From: Alteribacter aurantiacus DSM 18675 | GTDB lineage: Bacteria; Bacillota; Bacilli; Bacillales; Salisediminibacteriaceae | Direction: 5' to 3' | Assembly: GCF_000429705.1 (NCBI RefSeq) | Contig: NZ_AUCJ01000011.1 | Location: 103,745-167,744 of the forward strand | DNA length: 64,000 bases | Shown here: positions 25,655 to 34,543 of the stretch, piece by piece | How the letters are laid out: each line of letters starts with the position of its first letter | Position numbering within the stretch: the stretch's first letter is position 1 | The notes under the pieces: generated by a model | Told to the model about the DNA's origin: nothing | What the model saw: only the letters and a program-made list of their open reading frames with translations | The model's database searches: none | Position numbers and translations under genes: made by a program

Positions 25655-26845
25655 TTACTCAGTGATTTCAGCAACAACGCCGGCACCAACAGTACGTCCA
25701 CCCTCACGGATAGAGAACTTAGTACCTTCTTCGATCGCGATTGGGTTGATAAGCTCAACTGTCATCTCGATGTTGTCACCAGGCATTACCATCTCAACGC
25801 CTTCTGGTAGGTTACAGATACCAGTTACGTCAGTTGTACGGAAGTAGAACTGTGGACGGTAGTTAGTGAAGAATGGAGTGTGACGTCCACCCTCTTCTTT
25901 AGATAGTACATAAACTTCAGCTTTGAACTTTGTGTGTGGAGTGATTGTTCCTGGCTTAGCAAGAACTTGTCCACGAGTGATGTCGTCACGGGATACACCA
26001 CGTAGTAGCGCTCCAATGTTGTCACCAGCTTCAGCATAGTCAAGAAGCTTACGGAACATTTCTACTCCAGTTACAGTAGTCTTCTTAGACTCTTCTTCAA
26101 TACCGATGATTTCAACTTCGTCACCTACGTTAAGTTGTCCACGCTCAACACGTCCAGTTGCAACAGTACCACGACCAGTGATAGAGAATACGTCCTCTAC
26201 TGGCATCATGAATGGCTTGTCTTTGTCACGCTCTGGAGTTGGGATGTAATCGTCAACTTGTTGCATTAGGTCTACGATCGCTTGCTCGTGATCAGCGTCG
26301 CCTTCTAGTGCTTTAAGAGCAGAACCTTTAACTACTGGGATGTCATCGCCAGGGAAGTCGTACTCAGAAAGAAGGTCACGTACTTCCATTTCTACTAGCT
26401 CAAGTAGCTCTTCGTCGTCAACTTGGTCAGTTTTGTTAAGGAATACTACGATTGAAGGTACCCCTACCTGACGAGAAAGTAGAATGTGCTCACGAGTTTG
26501 TGGCATTGGGCCGTCAGCAGCGGATACTACAAGAATAGCTCCGTCCATTTGAGCAGCACCAGTGATCATGTTCTTAACGTAGTCAGCGTGTCCTGGGCAG
26601 TCTACGTGTGCATAGTGACGGCTGTCAGTTTCGTACTCAACGTGTGCAGTGGAGATTGTGATTCCACGCTCGCGCTCTTCAGGAGCTCCGTCGATTTGGT
26701 CATAAGCCATCGCAGTACCTTTACCGGATTTCTTATGAAGTACGTGAGTGATTGCAGCAGTTAGTGTTGTTTTACCGTGGTCAACGTGTCCAATAGTACC
26801 AATGTTGGCATGCGTCTTGGAACGATCAAATTTTTCTTTAGCCAT
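25655..26845 (-). CDS. tuf: Elongation factor Tu
   Basis: A 396-residue EF-Tu that delivers aminoacyl-tRNA to the ribosome. G1 GHVDHGKT (19-26), G2 RGITI, G3 DCPGHADY, and G4 NKTD (the usual NKCD carries Thr here) are present, followed by domains II and III. It has an AAGGAGGAATTAGATC ribosome-binding site. The only tuf in this window, placed after fusA as in B. subtilis. Confidence 0.98.
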   Translation of the reverse strand: MAKEKFDRSKTHANIGTIGHVDHGKTTLTAAITHVLHKKSGKGTAMAYDQIDGAPEERERGITISTAHVEYETDSRHYAHVDCPGHADYVKNMITGAAQMDGAILVVSAADGPMPQTREHILLSRQVGVPSIVVFLNKTDQVDDEELLELVEMEVRDLLSEYDFPGDDIPVVKGSALKALEGDADHEQAIVDLMQQVDDYIPTPERDKDKPFMMPVEDVFSITGRGTVATGRVERGQLNVGDEVEIIGIEEESKKTTVTGVEMFRKLLDYAEAGDNIGALLRGVSRDDITRGQVLAKPGTITPHTKFKAEVYVLSKEEGGRHTPFFTNYRPQFYFRTTDVTGICNLPEGVEMVMPGDNIEMTVELINPIAIEEGTKFSIREGGRTVGAGVVAEITE

Positions 26846-26974
26846 GATCTAATTCCTCCTTGAATTTCATAGAATTTTTATATTAGGGAGAATGATGAAA
26901 AGCAGTGCCGTTCACCACTCTAAGCTTACAACAAACTTAGCTTACAACAAAATGACCTGCGAGACAATAACAGA

Positions 26975-29053
26975 TTACTTACCAGACTGTTTTTTGATGA
27001 TCTCTTCAGAAATACTCTTCGGTACTTCTTCATAGTGGTCAAAGTGCATAGTGTACTGTCCGCGTCCTTGCGTGTTTGAACGAAGGGAAGTCGCGTAACC
27101 GAACATTTCGGAAAGTGGCACCATCGCTTTAACGATTTGTGCATTACCGCGGGCTTCCATACCTTCAACACGTCCACGACGGGAAGTTACGTCACCCATG
27201 ATGTCACCCATGTACTCTTCAGGAACAACCACTTCTACTTTCATGACTGGCTCAAGAATAGCTGGGTTACATCTTTTCGCCGCTTCTTTAACAGCAAGGG
27301 AAGCAGCAACTTTAAATGCCATCTCGTTGGAGTCAACATCGTGGTAAGACCCATCAACAAGAGTAGCTTTTACGTCGATAACTTCGTAACCGGCGAGCAT
27401 TCCGTTTTTAAGAGACTCTTCAAGACCCTGTCCAACAGAAGGGATGTATTCACGAGGAACAACACCACCGACGACTTTATCAACGAATTCGAAGCCTTTG
27501 CCTTCTTCGTTAGGTTCGAACTCAACCCAAACGTGACCAAATTGTCCACGACCACCGGATTGACGTACGAATTTACCTTCAACTTTCGCCGCTTGACGGA
27601 TTGTCTCACGGTAAGAAACTTGAGGTGCACCAACATTTGCTTCCACTTTGAATTCACGCTTCATACGGTCAACGATGATGTCAAGGTGAAGCTCACCCAT
27701 ACCAGCGATGATCGTTTGTCCTGTTTCTTCATCAGTGTGTGTGCGGAATGTTGGATCTTCTTCTGCAAGTTTACCTAAAGCGATACCCATTTTATCTTGG
27801 TCTGCTTTAGACTTAGGCTCTACAGAAAGGGAGATTACTGGCTCAGGGAATTCCATGGATTCAAGAATAACCATGTTCTTCTCATCACAGATTGTGTCTC
27901 CTGTTGTTGTGCTCTTAAGTCCTACACCCGCAGCGATGTCACCAGCGTAGACAGTCGGAATCTCTTCACGGTGATTGGCGTGCATTTGTAGAATACGTCC
28001 CATACGCTCACGCTTGTCTTTTGTTGAGTTCTTAACGTAAGAACCAGCGTCAACAGTACCAGAGTATACGCGGAAGAATGTTAGTTTACCTACGAAAGGA
28101 TCCGTCATAACTTTAAATGCCAATGCAGAGAATGGCTCGTCATCACTTGGCTTACGTAGAACTTCTTCTTCACTATCCGGCTTCAATCCAGTCATTGGAG
28201 GTACGTCCAATGGAGATGGAAGGTAGTCGATTACAGCATCTAGCATTAACTGAACACCTTTGTTTTTAAAGGCAGATCCGCAGATGACAGGGTAGAATTC
28301 AACGTCACAAGTACCTTTACGGATCGCAGCTTTGATCTCTTCAGTCGTAAGCTCTTCACCTTCAAGGTATTTCATCATTAATTCTTCGTCAAGTTCGGAA
28401 ACCGCTTCTAGTAACTTTTCACGGTATTCATTTGCTTGATCCTTATACTCATCTGGGATTTCACGTGCTTCCGTACGTGATCCAAGATCATCTAAGTAGT
28501 AGTAGGCATTCATTTCAACAAGGTCGATGATTCCTTCGAAGTCATCTTCCGCACCGATTGGCAACTGGATCGCTTGTGCGTTAGCACCAAGACGATCGTG
28601 CATTGTGCCTAGTGAGTAGATGAAGTCTGCACCGATCTTGTCCATTTTGTTTACGAAAACAACACGTGGTACGCCATACGTAGTCGCTTGACGCCAAACT
28701 GTTTCCGTTTGTGGTTCTACACCGGACTGTGCATCAAGAACAGCAACGGCACCATCAAGTACACGTAAAGAACGCTCTACCTCTACAGTAAAGTCTACGT
28801 GCCCTGGAGTATCGATGATATTAACACGGTGTTCTTTCCAAGCGGCTGTAGTGGCAGCAGAAGTGATCGTGATTCCACGCTCTTGCTCCTGGTCCATCCA
28901 GTCCATTTGAGAAGCACCCTCGTGCGTTTCACCGATTTTGTGAATACGCCCTGTGTAGAAAAGTACACGTTCAGTCGTCGTCGTTTTACCAGCGTCAATG
29001 TGCGCCATGATTCCGATATTACGCGTCTTTTCCAAGGAGAATTCTCTAGCCAT
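26975..29053 (-). CDS. fusA: Elongation factor G
   Basis: A 692-residue translocase GTPase: G1 AHIDAGKTTTTER, G3 DTPGHVDFT, G4 NKMDK, and domains II-V to the C terminus. A TTG at 29059 extends the frame by two codons, but the ATG at 29053 has the better spacing from GGAGAAATTGACC. It lies between rpsG and tuf. Confidence 0.98.
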   Translation of the reverse strand: MAREFSLEKTRNIGIMAHIDAGKTTTTERVLFYTGRIHKIGETHEGASQMDWMDQEQERGITITSAATTAAWKEHRVNIIDTPGHVDFTVEVERSLRVLDGAVAVLDAQSGVEPQTETVWRQATTYGVPRVVFVNKMDKIGADFIYSLGTMHDRLGANAQAIQLPIGAEDDFEGIIDLVEMNAYYYLDDLGSRTEAREIPDEYKDQANEYREKLLEAVSELDEELMMKYLEGEELTTEEIKAAIRKGTCDVEFYPVICGSAFKNKGVQLMLDAVIDYLPSPLDVPPMTGLKPDSEEEVLRKPSDDEPFSALAFKVMTDPFVGKLTFFRVYSGTVDAGSYVKNSTKDKRERMGRILQMHANHREEIPTVYAGDIAAGVGLKSTTTGDTICDEKNMVILESMEFPEPVISLSVEPKSKADQDKMGIALGKLAEEDPTFRTHTDEETGQTIIAGMGELHLDIIVDRMKREFKVEANVGAPQVSYRETIRQAAKVEGKFVRQSGGRGQFGHVWVEFEPNEEGKGFEFVDKVVGGVVPREYIPSVGQGLEESLKNGMLAGYEVIDVKATLVDGSYHDVDSNEMAFKVAASLAVKEAAKRCNPAILEPVMKVEVVVPEEYMGDIMGDVTSRRGRVEGMEARGNAQIVKAMVPLSEMFGYATSLRSNTQGRGQYTMHFDHYEEVPKSISEEIIKKQSGK

Positions 29054-29193
29054 GGTCAATTTCTCCTTCCTTAAGTGAAGATGTTAGTGTGTTGAGAGAA
29101 TATGAGGAATGGCCGGTCACCCGGCCGCCTCACGATATCTTCTCGAATAACTGTATTTGAATTATCGTCGACCTTAAGAGGACGTTGATATTC

Positions 29194-29664
29194 CTACCAG
29201 CGGTAGTGAGCGAATGCTTTGTTTGCTTCCGCCATACGGTGAGTGTCTTCGCGCTTTTTAACAGCGGCTCCCGTGTTGTTTGCAGCGTCCATGATTTCAT
29301 TAGCAAGACGCTCTTCCATCGTTTTTTCACCACGAAGGCGAGCATAGCTTACTAACCAACGAAGTCCTAGAGCAGTACGACGCTCTGGTTTTACTTCGAT
29401 TGGTACTTGGTAGTTTGCACCACCAACACGGCGTGCTTTTACTTCAAGAACAGGCATGATGTTTTTAAGTGCTTGTTCGAATACTTCTTGAGGATCATTG
29501 CCGGTACGTTCTTTTACTAATTCAAAAGACTTGTAAAGAGTTGTTTGTGCTTTCCCTTTTTTACCGTCGATCATCATACGGTTGATCATACGAGTAACAA
29601 GCTTCGATTTGTAAAGTGGATCAGGTAATACATCTCTTTTTGGTACTGGTCCTTTACGAGGCAT
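29194..29664 (-). CDS. rpsG: 30S ribosomal protein S7
   Basis: A 156-residue S7 (MPRKGPVPKRDVLPDPLY start). The ATG at 29664 has GGAAGGAGGGGACCAC before it; the six-codon extension is rejected. S7 initiates assembly of the 30S head and contacts E-site tRNA. Confidence 0.97.
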   Translation of the reverse strand: MPRKGPVPKRDVLPDPLYKSKLVTRMINRMMIDGKKGKAQTTLYKSFELVKERTGNDPQEVFEQALKNIMPVLEVKARRVGGANYQVPIEVKPERRTALGLRWLVSYARLRGEKTMEERLANEIMDAANNTGAAVKKREDTHRMAEANKAFAHYRW

Positions 29665-29715
29665 GTGGTCCCCTCCTTCCATCCATTATTAGTCATTTCT
29701 ATTGGTGTTAATCAA

Positions 29716-30129
29716 TTATTTCTTAGGACGCTTCGTTCCGTACTTGGAACGACCTTGTGCACGGTTTTCAACTCCCGCAGTATCAAGCGCACCACGTACG
29801 ATGTGGTAACGTACCCCCGGTAAGTCTTTTACTCGTCCACCACGGATAAGAACAACACTGTGTTCTTGTAGGTTGTGTCCGATTCCTGGGATGTAAGCTG
29901 TAACTTCAATTTGGTTCGTTAGACGAACACGAGCATATTTACGCAATGCGGAGTTTGGCTTCTTTGGTGTCATTGTACCAACACGAGTACAAACGCCACG
30001 CTTTTGCGGTGAGCTCAAGTCCGTTTGAGACTTTTTGAAGCTGTTATATCCTTTATTTAAAGCTGGTGAGTCGGACTTTTTTGTTTTAGATACGCGACCT
30101 TTGCGTACTAATTGGTTAATTGTCGGCAT
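29716..30129 (-). CDS. rpsL: 30S ribosomal protein S12
   Basis: A 137-residue S12 with the PKKPNSALRKYARVRL and PGVRYHIVRGALD decoding-centre loops, both carrying the lysines found in streptomycin-sensitive strains. The start at 30129 is chosen because of GAAAGGAGGAAATACC; the upstream 22 codons are not S12-like. Confidence 0.97.
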   Translation of the reverse strand: MPTINQLVRKGRVSKTKKSDSPALNKGYNSFKKSQTDLSSPQKRGVCTRVGTMTPKKPNSALRKYARVRLTNQIEVTAYIPGIGHNLQEHSVVLIRGGRVKDLPGVRYHIVRGALDTAGVENRAQGRSKYGTKRPKK

Positions 30130-30243
30130 GGTATTTCCTCCTTTCATATCAACTATCTTTAAGTCCACTGGTCCAGGTGGTTCATAAAAGTGCAAAAGTA
30201 AAGTTTTTGCCGCAGAAGGTAGTCCCCTTAAGCAAAAACTAAT

Positions 30244-30492
30244 TTACTTTTTAATTGCTACAATTGCTGCTGATACGTCGATTCCACAAGCTTTTCCAAG
30301 CTTTTTCATAGAGTCAACGGTTAAGATCGGCACCCCTTGGTCTTCAGCTAATGCCAAAACCTTAGCGAGGACACCTTGATCAGCATCGTCGGCAATGATC
30401 AATTCTTTAACCTGCTGTTCTTCCAGTGCTTTAAGTGTTTGTTTCGTGCCCACTATTCTTTCATTCGCCTGCACTACTTTTTCATAAGACAT
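30244..30492 (-). CDS. rplGB: L7Ae-family ribosome-associated protein (RplGB/YbxF)
   Basis: An 82-residue member of the L7Ae/L30e kink-turn-binding family (KQTLKALEEQQVKELIIADD, ending SAAIVAIKK). The B. subtilis counterpart binds K-turn RNA and lies, as here, between rpoC and rpsL. It is the first gene of the str operon. Confidence 0.93.
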   Translation of the reverse strand: MSYEKVVQANERIVGTKQTLKALEEQQVKELIIADDADQGVLAKVLALAEDQGVPILTVDSMKKLGKACGIDVSAAIVAIKK

Positions 30493-30532
30493 GTTTGATC
30501 CTCCAAAGCATCAGGTTTAGGCGCACTTTTAT

Positions 30533-30561
30533 ATATTATCACCCGTGATAATTTGTGTCAA
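30533..30561 (-). promoter_or_regulatory. Sigma-A promoter of the str operon
   Basis: Consensus TTGACA, 17 bp, TAATAT on the minus strand, ending about 40 bp upstream of rplGB. Confidence 0.9.
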
Positions 30562-30582
30562 CAGCCTAATGAATTTTTTCTT

Positions 30583-30799
30583 ATGAGTATACCCTTGCTT
30601 AAGTATCCAAGGCTCCGCTTCACGCTATCCGCTCCCTTTCCGCGGCGGTGCCGGCGAGCCTCCTCGGGCTATGCCCTTACGGGGTCTCTCCTGGCTCCTA
30701 CTGCCGCAGGAGTGTCGCAGCTAGCATTCAGCTACGCAACCAATGAGACACGGAATTTCGTAAGATGAAAAGGGTACCTGAACTAAGAAGCGTACTCAT
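30583..30799 (+). repeat. Dispersed inverted-repeat element, copy C
   Basis: Bounded by ATGAGTATAC and GCGTACTCAT (imperfect terminal inverted repeats). The core shares GGCTCCGCTTCACGCTATCC, CCCTTTCCGCGGCGGTGCC and CCGCAGGAGTGTCGC with copies D and E. Located between the str promoter and the end of rpoC. No protein of note is encoded. Confidence 0.8.
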
Positions 30800-30814
30800 T
30801 TTTTAAAGGGTAAT

Positions 30815-30880
30815 GCTGGGACAAAAGTGTTTCAATGAATGAATTAAATCCATTGAAACACGATCTTTATATGTCCCAGC
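30815..30880 (-). repeat. Nested double hairpin downstream of rpoC
   Basis: GCTGGGACA/TGTCCCAGC (9 bp) encloses a second perfect 11-bp stem GTGTTTCAATG/CATTGAAACAC. It starts 13 bp after the rpoC stop and probably ends or protects the rpoBC transcript, although no T-tract follows. One arm (CTGTCCCAGCCG) recurs near 50557. Confidence 0.65.
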
Positions 30881-30892
30881 CCGCTCCTTAAA

Positions 30893-33800
30893 TTAATCTT
30901 GAATCGTCGCTTCTTCAATCGTTGGCATTTCGCCTTGCTTGTCATCTTCCATCGATACGTTAATCTTGCGGTAACGTTGCATTCCTGTACCAGCAGGAAC
31001 AAGCTTACCGATAATAACGTTCTCTTTCAGTCCTACAAGCTCATCTCGCTTACCTTTAATTGCTGCGTCTGTCAGGACACGCGTTGTCTCCTGGAAGGAT
31101 GCCGCAGAAAGGAAGGAGTCTGTTTCAAGAGATGCTTTTGTAATACCAAGAAGAACTGGTTTACCTGTTGCTGGTGTGCCACCACGCAAGAGAACATCTT
31201 TGTTTGCTTCGTTAAACTGGTGAATCTCGATGAGAGAACCTGGTAGTACTTCTGTATCTCCAGCATCAAGGACGCGGATCTTACGAAGCATTTGTCGTAC
31301 CATTACCTCAACGTGCTTATCACCAATTTCTACCCCTTGCATACGGTAAACTTTTTGTACTTCACGGAGAAGGTACTCTTGTACACCTTGTACGCCTGAG
31401 ACAGTTAGAAGCTCCTTAGGATCAATTGAACCTTCAGTGAGTTCTTGACCTGGTTTTACTTCTGCTCCTACTTCAACTTTCATACGGGAGCCATATGGCG
31501 TCGTGTAAGAACGTGTTTCAAGGTCACCTTTAACAATAACCTCTTTCTTTTCATTCACATCTTTAACGTCGGTTACAACACCTTCGATTTCAGAAATGAC
31601 AGCCTGACCTTTAGGGTTACGCGCCTCAAATACCTCTTGGATACGCGGTAAACCTTGTGTAATATCGTCTCCGGCTACCCCACCTGTGTGGAAGGTACGC
31701 ATCGTTAACTGTGTACCTGGCTCACCGATAGACTGGGCAGCGATAATTCCTACTGCTTCGCCTACTTCTACTTCCGCACCTGTTGCAAGGTTACGTCCGT
31801 AACAAGACTTACATACCCCGTGCTTTGTGTCACACGTAAAGGCAGAACGAATGATCAACTCTTTAACACCAGCGTCTTCGATCATTTTTGACGTGTCTTC
31901 GTCGAGTGTTTGGTTTTTCTCAGCCAGTACTTCCCCAGTTTCAGGATGAAGAACAGTCTGGAATGTTAAACGACCAACTAGACGATCATACAATGGCTCG
32001 ATGACTTCTGTTCCTTCCTTGATCGCGGCTACTTTCAAACCACGGTCTGTTCCACAATCTTGTTCACGTACGATAACGTCCTGTGCAACATCAACCAGTC
32101 GACGAGTAAGGTAACCCGAGTCGGCTGTTTTAAGGGCCGTATCGGCAAGACCTTTACGAGCACCGTGAGTGGAGATAAAGTACTCAAGTACTGTTAGTCC
32201 TTCACGGAAACTGGATTTGATCGGAAGTTCGATGATTCGTCCGGATGGGTTTGCCATCAGACCACGCATACCCGCAAGCTGCGTAAAGTTCGATGCGTTA
32301 CCTCGGGCACCGGAATCACTCATCATAAAGATTGGGTTGGACGTGTCAAGTGTACCCATCAACTTGCTTTGGATCACATCTTTAGCGGAACTCCAAATTT
32401 CAATAACCTTATCGTAACGCTCTTCTTCCGTGATTAAACCACGACGGAATTGCTTTAAGACTCGGTCTACTTTCGTTTCCGCATCGTCCAAGATTTTCTG
32501 CTTGTCTTTAAGTACCACGATATCCGATACACCAATTGTAATACCGGCTTTTGTGGAGTAATAGAATCCTAAGTCTTTCATCTTATCAAGCATGATTGAC
32601 GTTTCGGATACTTTAAACTTCTTAAATACTTGCGCGATGATGTCACCTAGGAAACCTTTTTTAAACGGTTTAATAATGTCACGCTTAGCAATTTCCTTTT
32701 TCACATCCGTGTCTGTTGGCACGATGTAATTGTCAGGCGTTTCTTCCTGAAGGTTGTATGCTGTCGGTTCATTAAGATAAGGGAATTCAGGAGGCAGGAT
32801 TTCGTTAAAGATAACCTTACCAACTGAAGTTAGAATCAGCTTTCCTTTTTGGTGATCCTTAAACGGTTTATCACCTAGAGAATCTACCGGTACAGCAATT
32901 CGAGTGTGAAGGTGTGCGTATCCGTTTTGATATGCTGTAAGCACTTCGTTCGGACCATAGTACACATTACCTTCTCCGACTGCATCTTTTCGCTCAAGTG
33001 TAAGGTAGTAGTTACCAAGTACCATATCCTGGGACGGCGTAACAACCGGTTTACCATCTTTAGGGTTCAAGATGTTTTGAGCTGCAAGCATGAGAAGACG
33101 AGACTCGGCTTGTGCTTCTGCAGAAAGTGGAACGTGAACGGCCATTTGGTCCCCGTCAAAGTCGGCGTTATAAGCTGTACACACAAGTGGGTGAAGCTTA
33201 ATAGCACGACCTTCAACAAGTGTTGGTTCAAACGCCTGAATTCCAAGTCTGTGAAGGGTAGGTGCTCGGTTAAGAAGCACCGGGTGCTCCCTAATTACTT
33301 GCTCTAATACATCCCATACTTCAGGTTGAACACGCTCAACTTTACGCTTAGCGCTCTTAATGTTGTGAGCAAGTCCCTTACTCACAAGCTCTTTCATAAC
33401 GAACGGCTTAAATAGTTCAAGTGCCATTTCTTTTGGCAGACCACATTGGTACATCTTTAAGTGTGGACCTACTACGATTACAGAACGACCGGAGTAGTCA
33501 ACTCGTTTACCAAGAAGGTTCTGACGGAAACGACCTTGCTTCCCTTTAAGCATGTGAGAAAGAGATTTTAACGGACGGTTACCCGGTCCGGTTACTGGAC
33601 GACCACGACGTCCGTTATCAATCAAAGCATCGACAGCTTCTTGAAGCATACGCTTCTCGTTTTGTACGATAATGCTTGGTGCACCAAGATCGAGGAGTCG
33701 CTTCAATCGGTTGTTACGGTTAATTACCCGGCGATAAAGGTCGTTCAAATCGGAAGTCGCGAAACGACCACCGTCCAACTGAACCATCGGACGTAATTCC

Positions 33801-34507
33801 GGTGGAATGACAGGAAGAACGTCTAAGATCATCCAATCTGGGTTGTTGCCTGAATTACGGAATGCTTCAAGAACTTCAAGGCGCTTGATCGCACGTGTAC
33901 GTCTTTGACCTTGAGCTGTAAGCAATTCTTCTTTCAGCATATTTACTTCTTTATCAAGATCAATGTCTTGAAGAAGTTTGCGAATCGCTTCTGCACCCAT
34001 TTGGGCCGTGAAAGAACGTCCGTATTTTTCTCGATACGTACGGTACTCTCTCTCAGAAAGCAATTGTTTTAATTCAAGTGGTGTATCTCCTGTTTCCGTT
34101 ACTACATAAGAAGCGAAGTAGATAACTTCTTCAAGAGAACGTGGGGACATGTCAAGGACAAGCCCCATTCTGCTTGGGATCCCTTTGAAGTACCAGATGT
34201 GGGAGACAGGGGCAGCAAGCTCGATGTGCCCCATTCTCTCACGACGTACTTTCGCACGAGTCACTTCAACACCACAGCGGTCACAAACGACACCTTTATA
34301 ACGGACACGCTTGTATTTCCCACAGTGACATTCCCAGTCTTTTGTTGGACCGAAAATGCGTTCACAGAACAAGCCGTCTTTTTCAGGCTTTAGCGTTCTA
34401 TAGTTAATTGTTTCAGGCTTTTTAACTTCTCCTCTTGACCAAGAGCGGATTTTATCCGGAGAAGCCAAGCCGATTTTCATATACTCAAAGTTATTAACAT
34501 CTATCAA
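30893..34507 (-). CDS. rpoC: DNA-directed RNA polymerase subunit beta'
   Basis: A 1204-residue beta' subunit. Visible: the N-terminal zinc site CHCGKYKRVRYKGVVCDRCG, the catalytic NADFDGDQMAVHVP with the three magnesium-binding aspartates, the bridge-helix/trigger-loop region around GEPGTQLTMRTFHTGGVA, and the second zinc site CDTKHGVCKSCYGRN. The start is a TTG (LIDVNNFEYMKIG) behind AAAGGGAGGTTGGCCCC; a TTG nine codons earlier lacks such a site. It follows rpoB by about 36 bp. Confidence 0.98.
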   Translation of the reverse strand: MIDVNNFEYMKIGLASPDKIRSWSRGEVKKPETINYRTLKPEKDGLFCERIFGPTKDWECHCGKYKRVRYKGVVCDRCGVEVTRAKVRRERMGHIELAAPVSHIWYFKGIPSRMGLVLDMSPRSLEEVIYFASYVVTETGDTPLELKQLLSEREYRTYREKYGRSFTAQMGAEAIRKLLQDIDLDKEVNMLKEELLTAQGQRRTRAIKRLEVLEAFRNSGNNPDWMILDVLPVIPPELRPMVQLDGGRFATSDLNDLYRRVINRNNRLKRLLDLGAPSIIVQNEKRMLQEAVDALIDNGRRGRPVTGPGNRPLKSLSHMLKGKQGRFRQNLLGKRVDYSGRSVIVVGPHLKMYQCGLPKEMALELFKPFVMKELVSKGLAHNIKSAKRKVERVQPEVWDVLEQVIREHPVLLNRAPTLHRLGIQAFEPTLVEGRAIKLHPLVCTAYNADFDGDQMAVHVPLSAEAQAESRLLMLAAQNILNPKDGKPVVTPSQDMVLGNYYLTLERKDAVGEGNVYYGPNEVLTAYQNGYAHLHTRIAVPVDSLGDKPFKDHQKGKLILTSVGKVIFNEILPPEFPYLNEPTAYNLQEETPDNYIVPTDTDVKKEIAKRDIIKPFKKGFLGDIIAQVFKKFKVSETSIMLDKMKDLGFYYSTKAGITIGVSDIVVLKDKQKILDDAETKVDRVLKQFRRGLITEEERYDKVIEIWSSAKDVIQSKLMGTLDTSNPIFMMSDSGARGNASNFTQLAGMRGLMANPSGRIIELPIKSSFREGLTVLEYFISTHGARKGLADTALKTADSGYLTRRLVDVAQDVIVREQDCGTDRGLKVAAIKEGTEVIEPLYDRLVGRLTFQTVLHPETGEVLAEKNQTLDEDTSKMIEDAGVKELIIRSAFTCDTKHGVCKSCYGRNLATGAEVEVGEAVGIIAAQSIGEPGTQLTMRTFHTGGVAGDDITQGLPRIQEVFEARNPKGQAVISEIEGVVTDVKDVNEKKEVIVKGDLETRSYTTPYGSRMKVEVGAEVKPGQELTEGSIDPKELLTVSGVQGVQEYLLREVQKVYRMQGVEIGDKHVEVMVRQMLRKIRVLDAGDTEVLPGSLIEIHQFNEANKDVLLRGGTPATGKPVLLGITKASLETDSFLSAASFQETTRVLTDAAIKGKRDELVGLKENVIIGKLVPAGTGMQRYRKINVSMEDDKQGEMPTIEEATIQD

Positions 34508-34543
34508 GGGGCCAACCTCCCTTTCGACTTTCAAGATCTGCCA

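Noticed and set aside
27137..27778. Long plus-strand frames antisense to fusA, tuf, rpoB, rpoC, clpC and cysS
   Set aside because: They mirror the codon pattern of the conserved minus-strand genes and lack starts with ribosome-binding sites.
30553..30768. Plus-strand frame of 71 codons over repeat copy C, and a similar 92-codon frame at 43165-43443
   Set aside because: They lie on repeat elements, are arginine/serine/proline rich, have no ribosome-binding site, and owe their length to high GC of the core.
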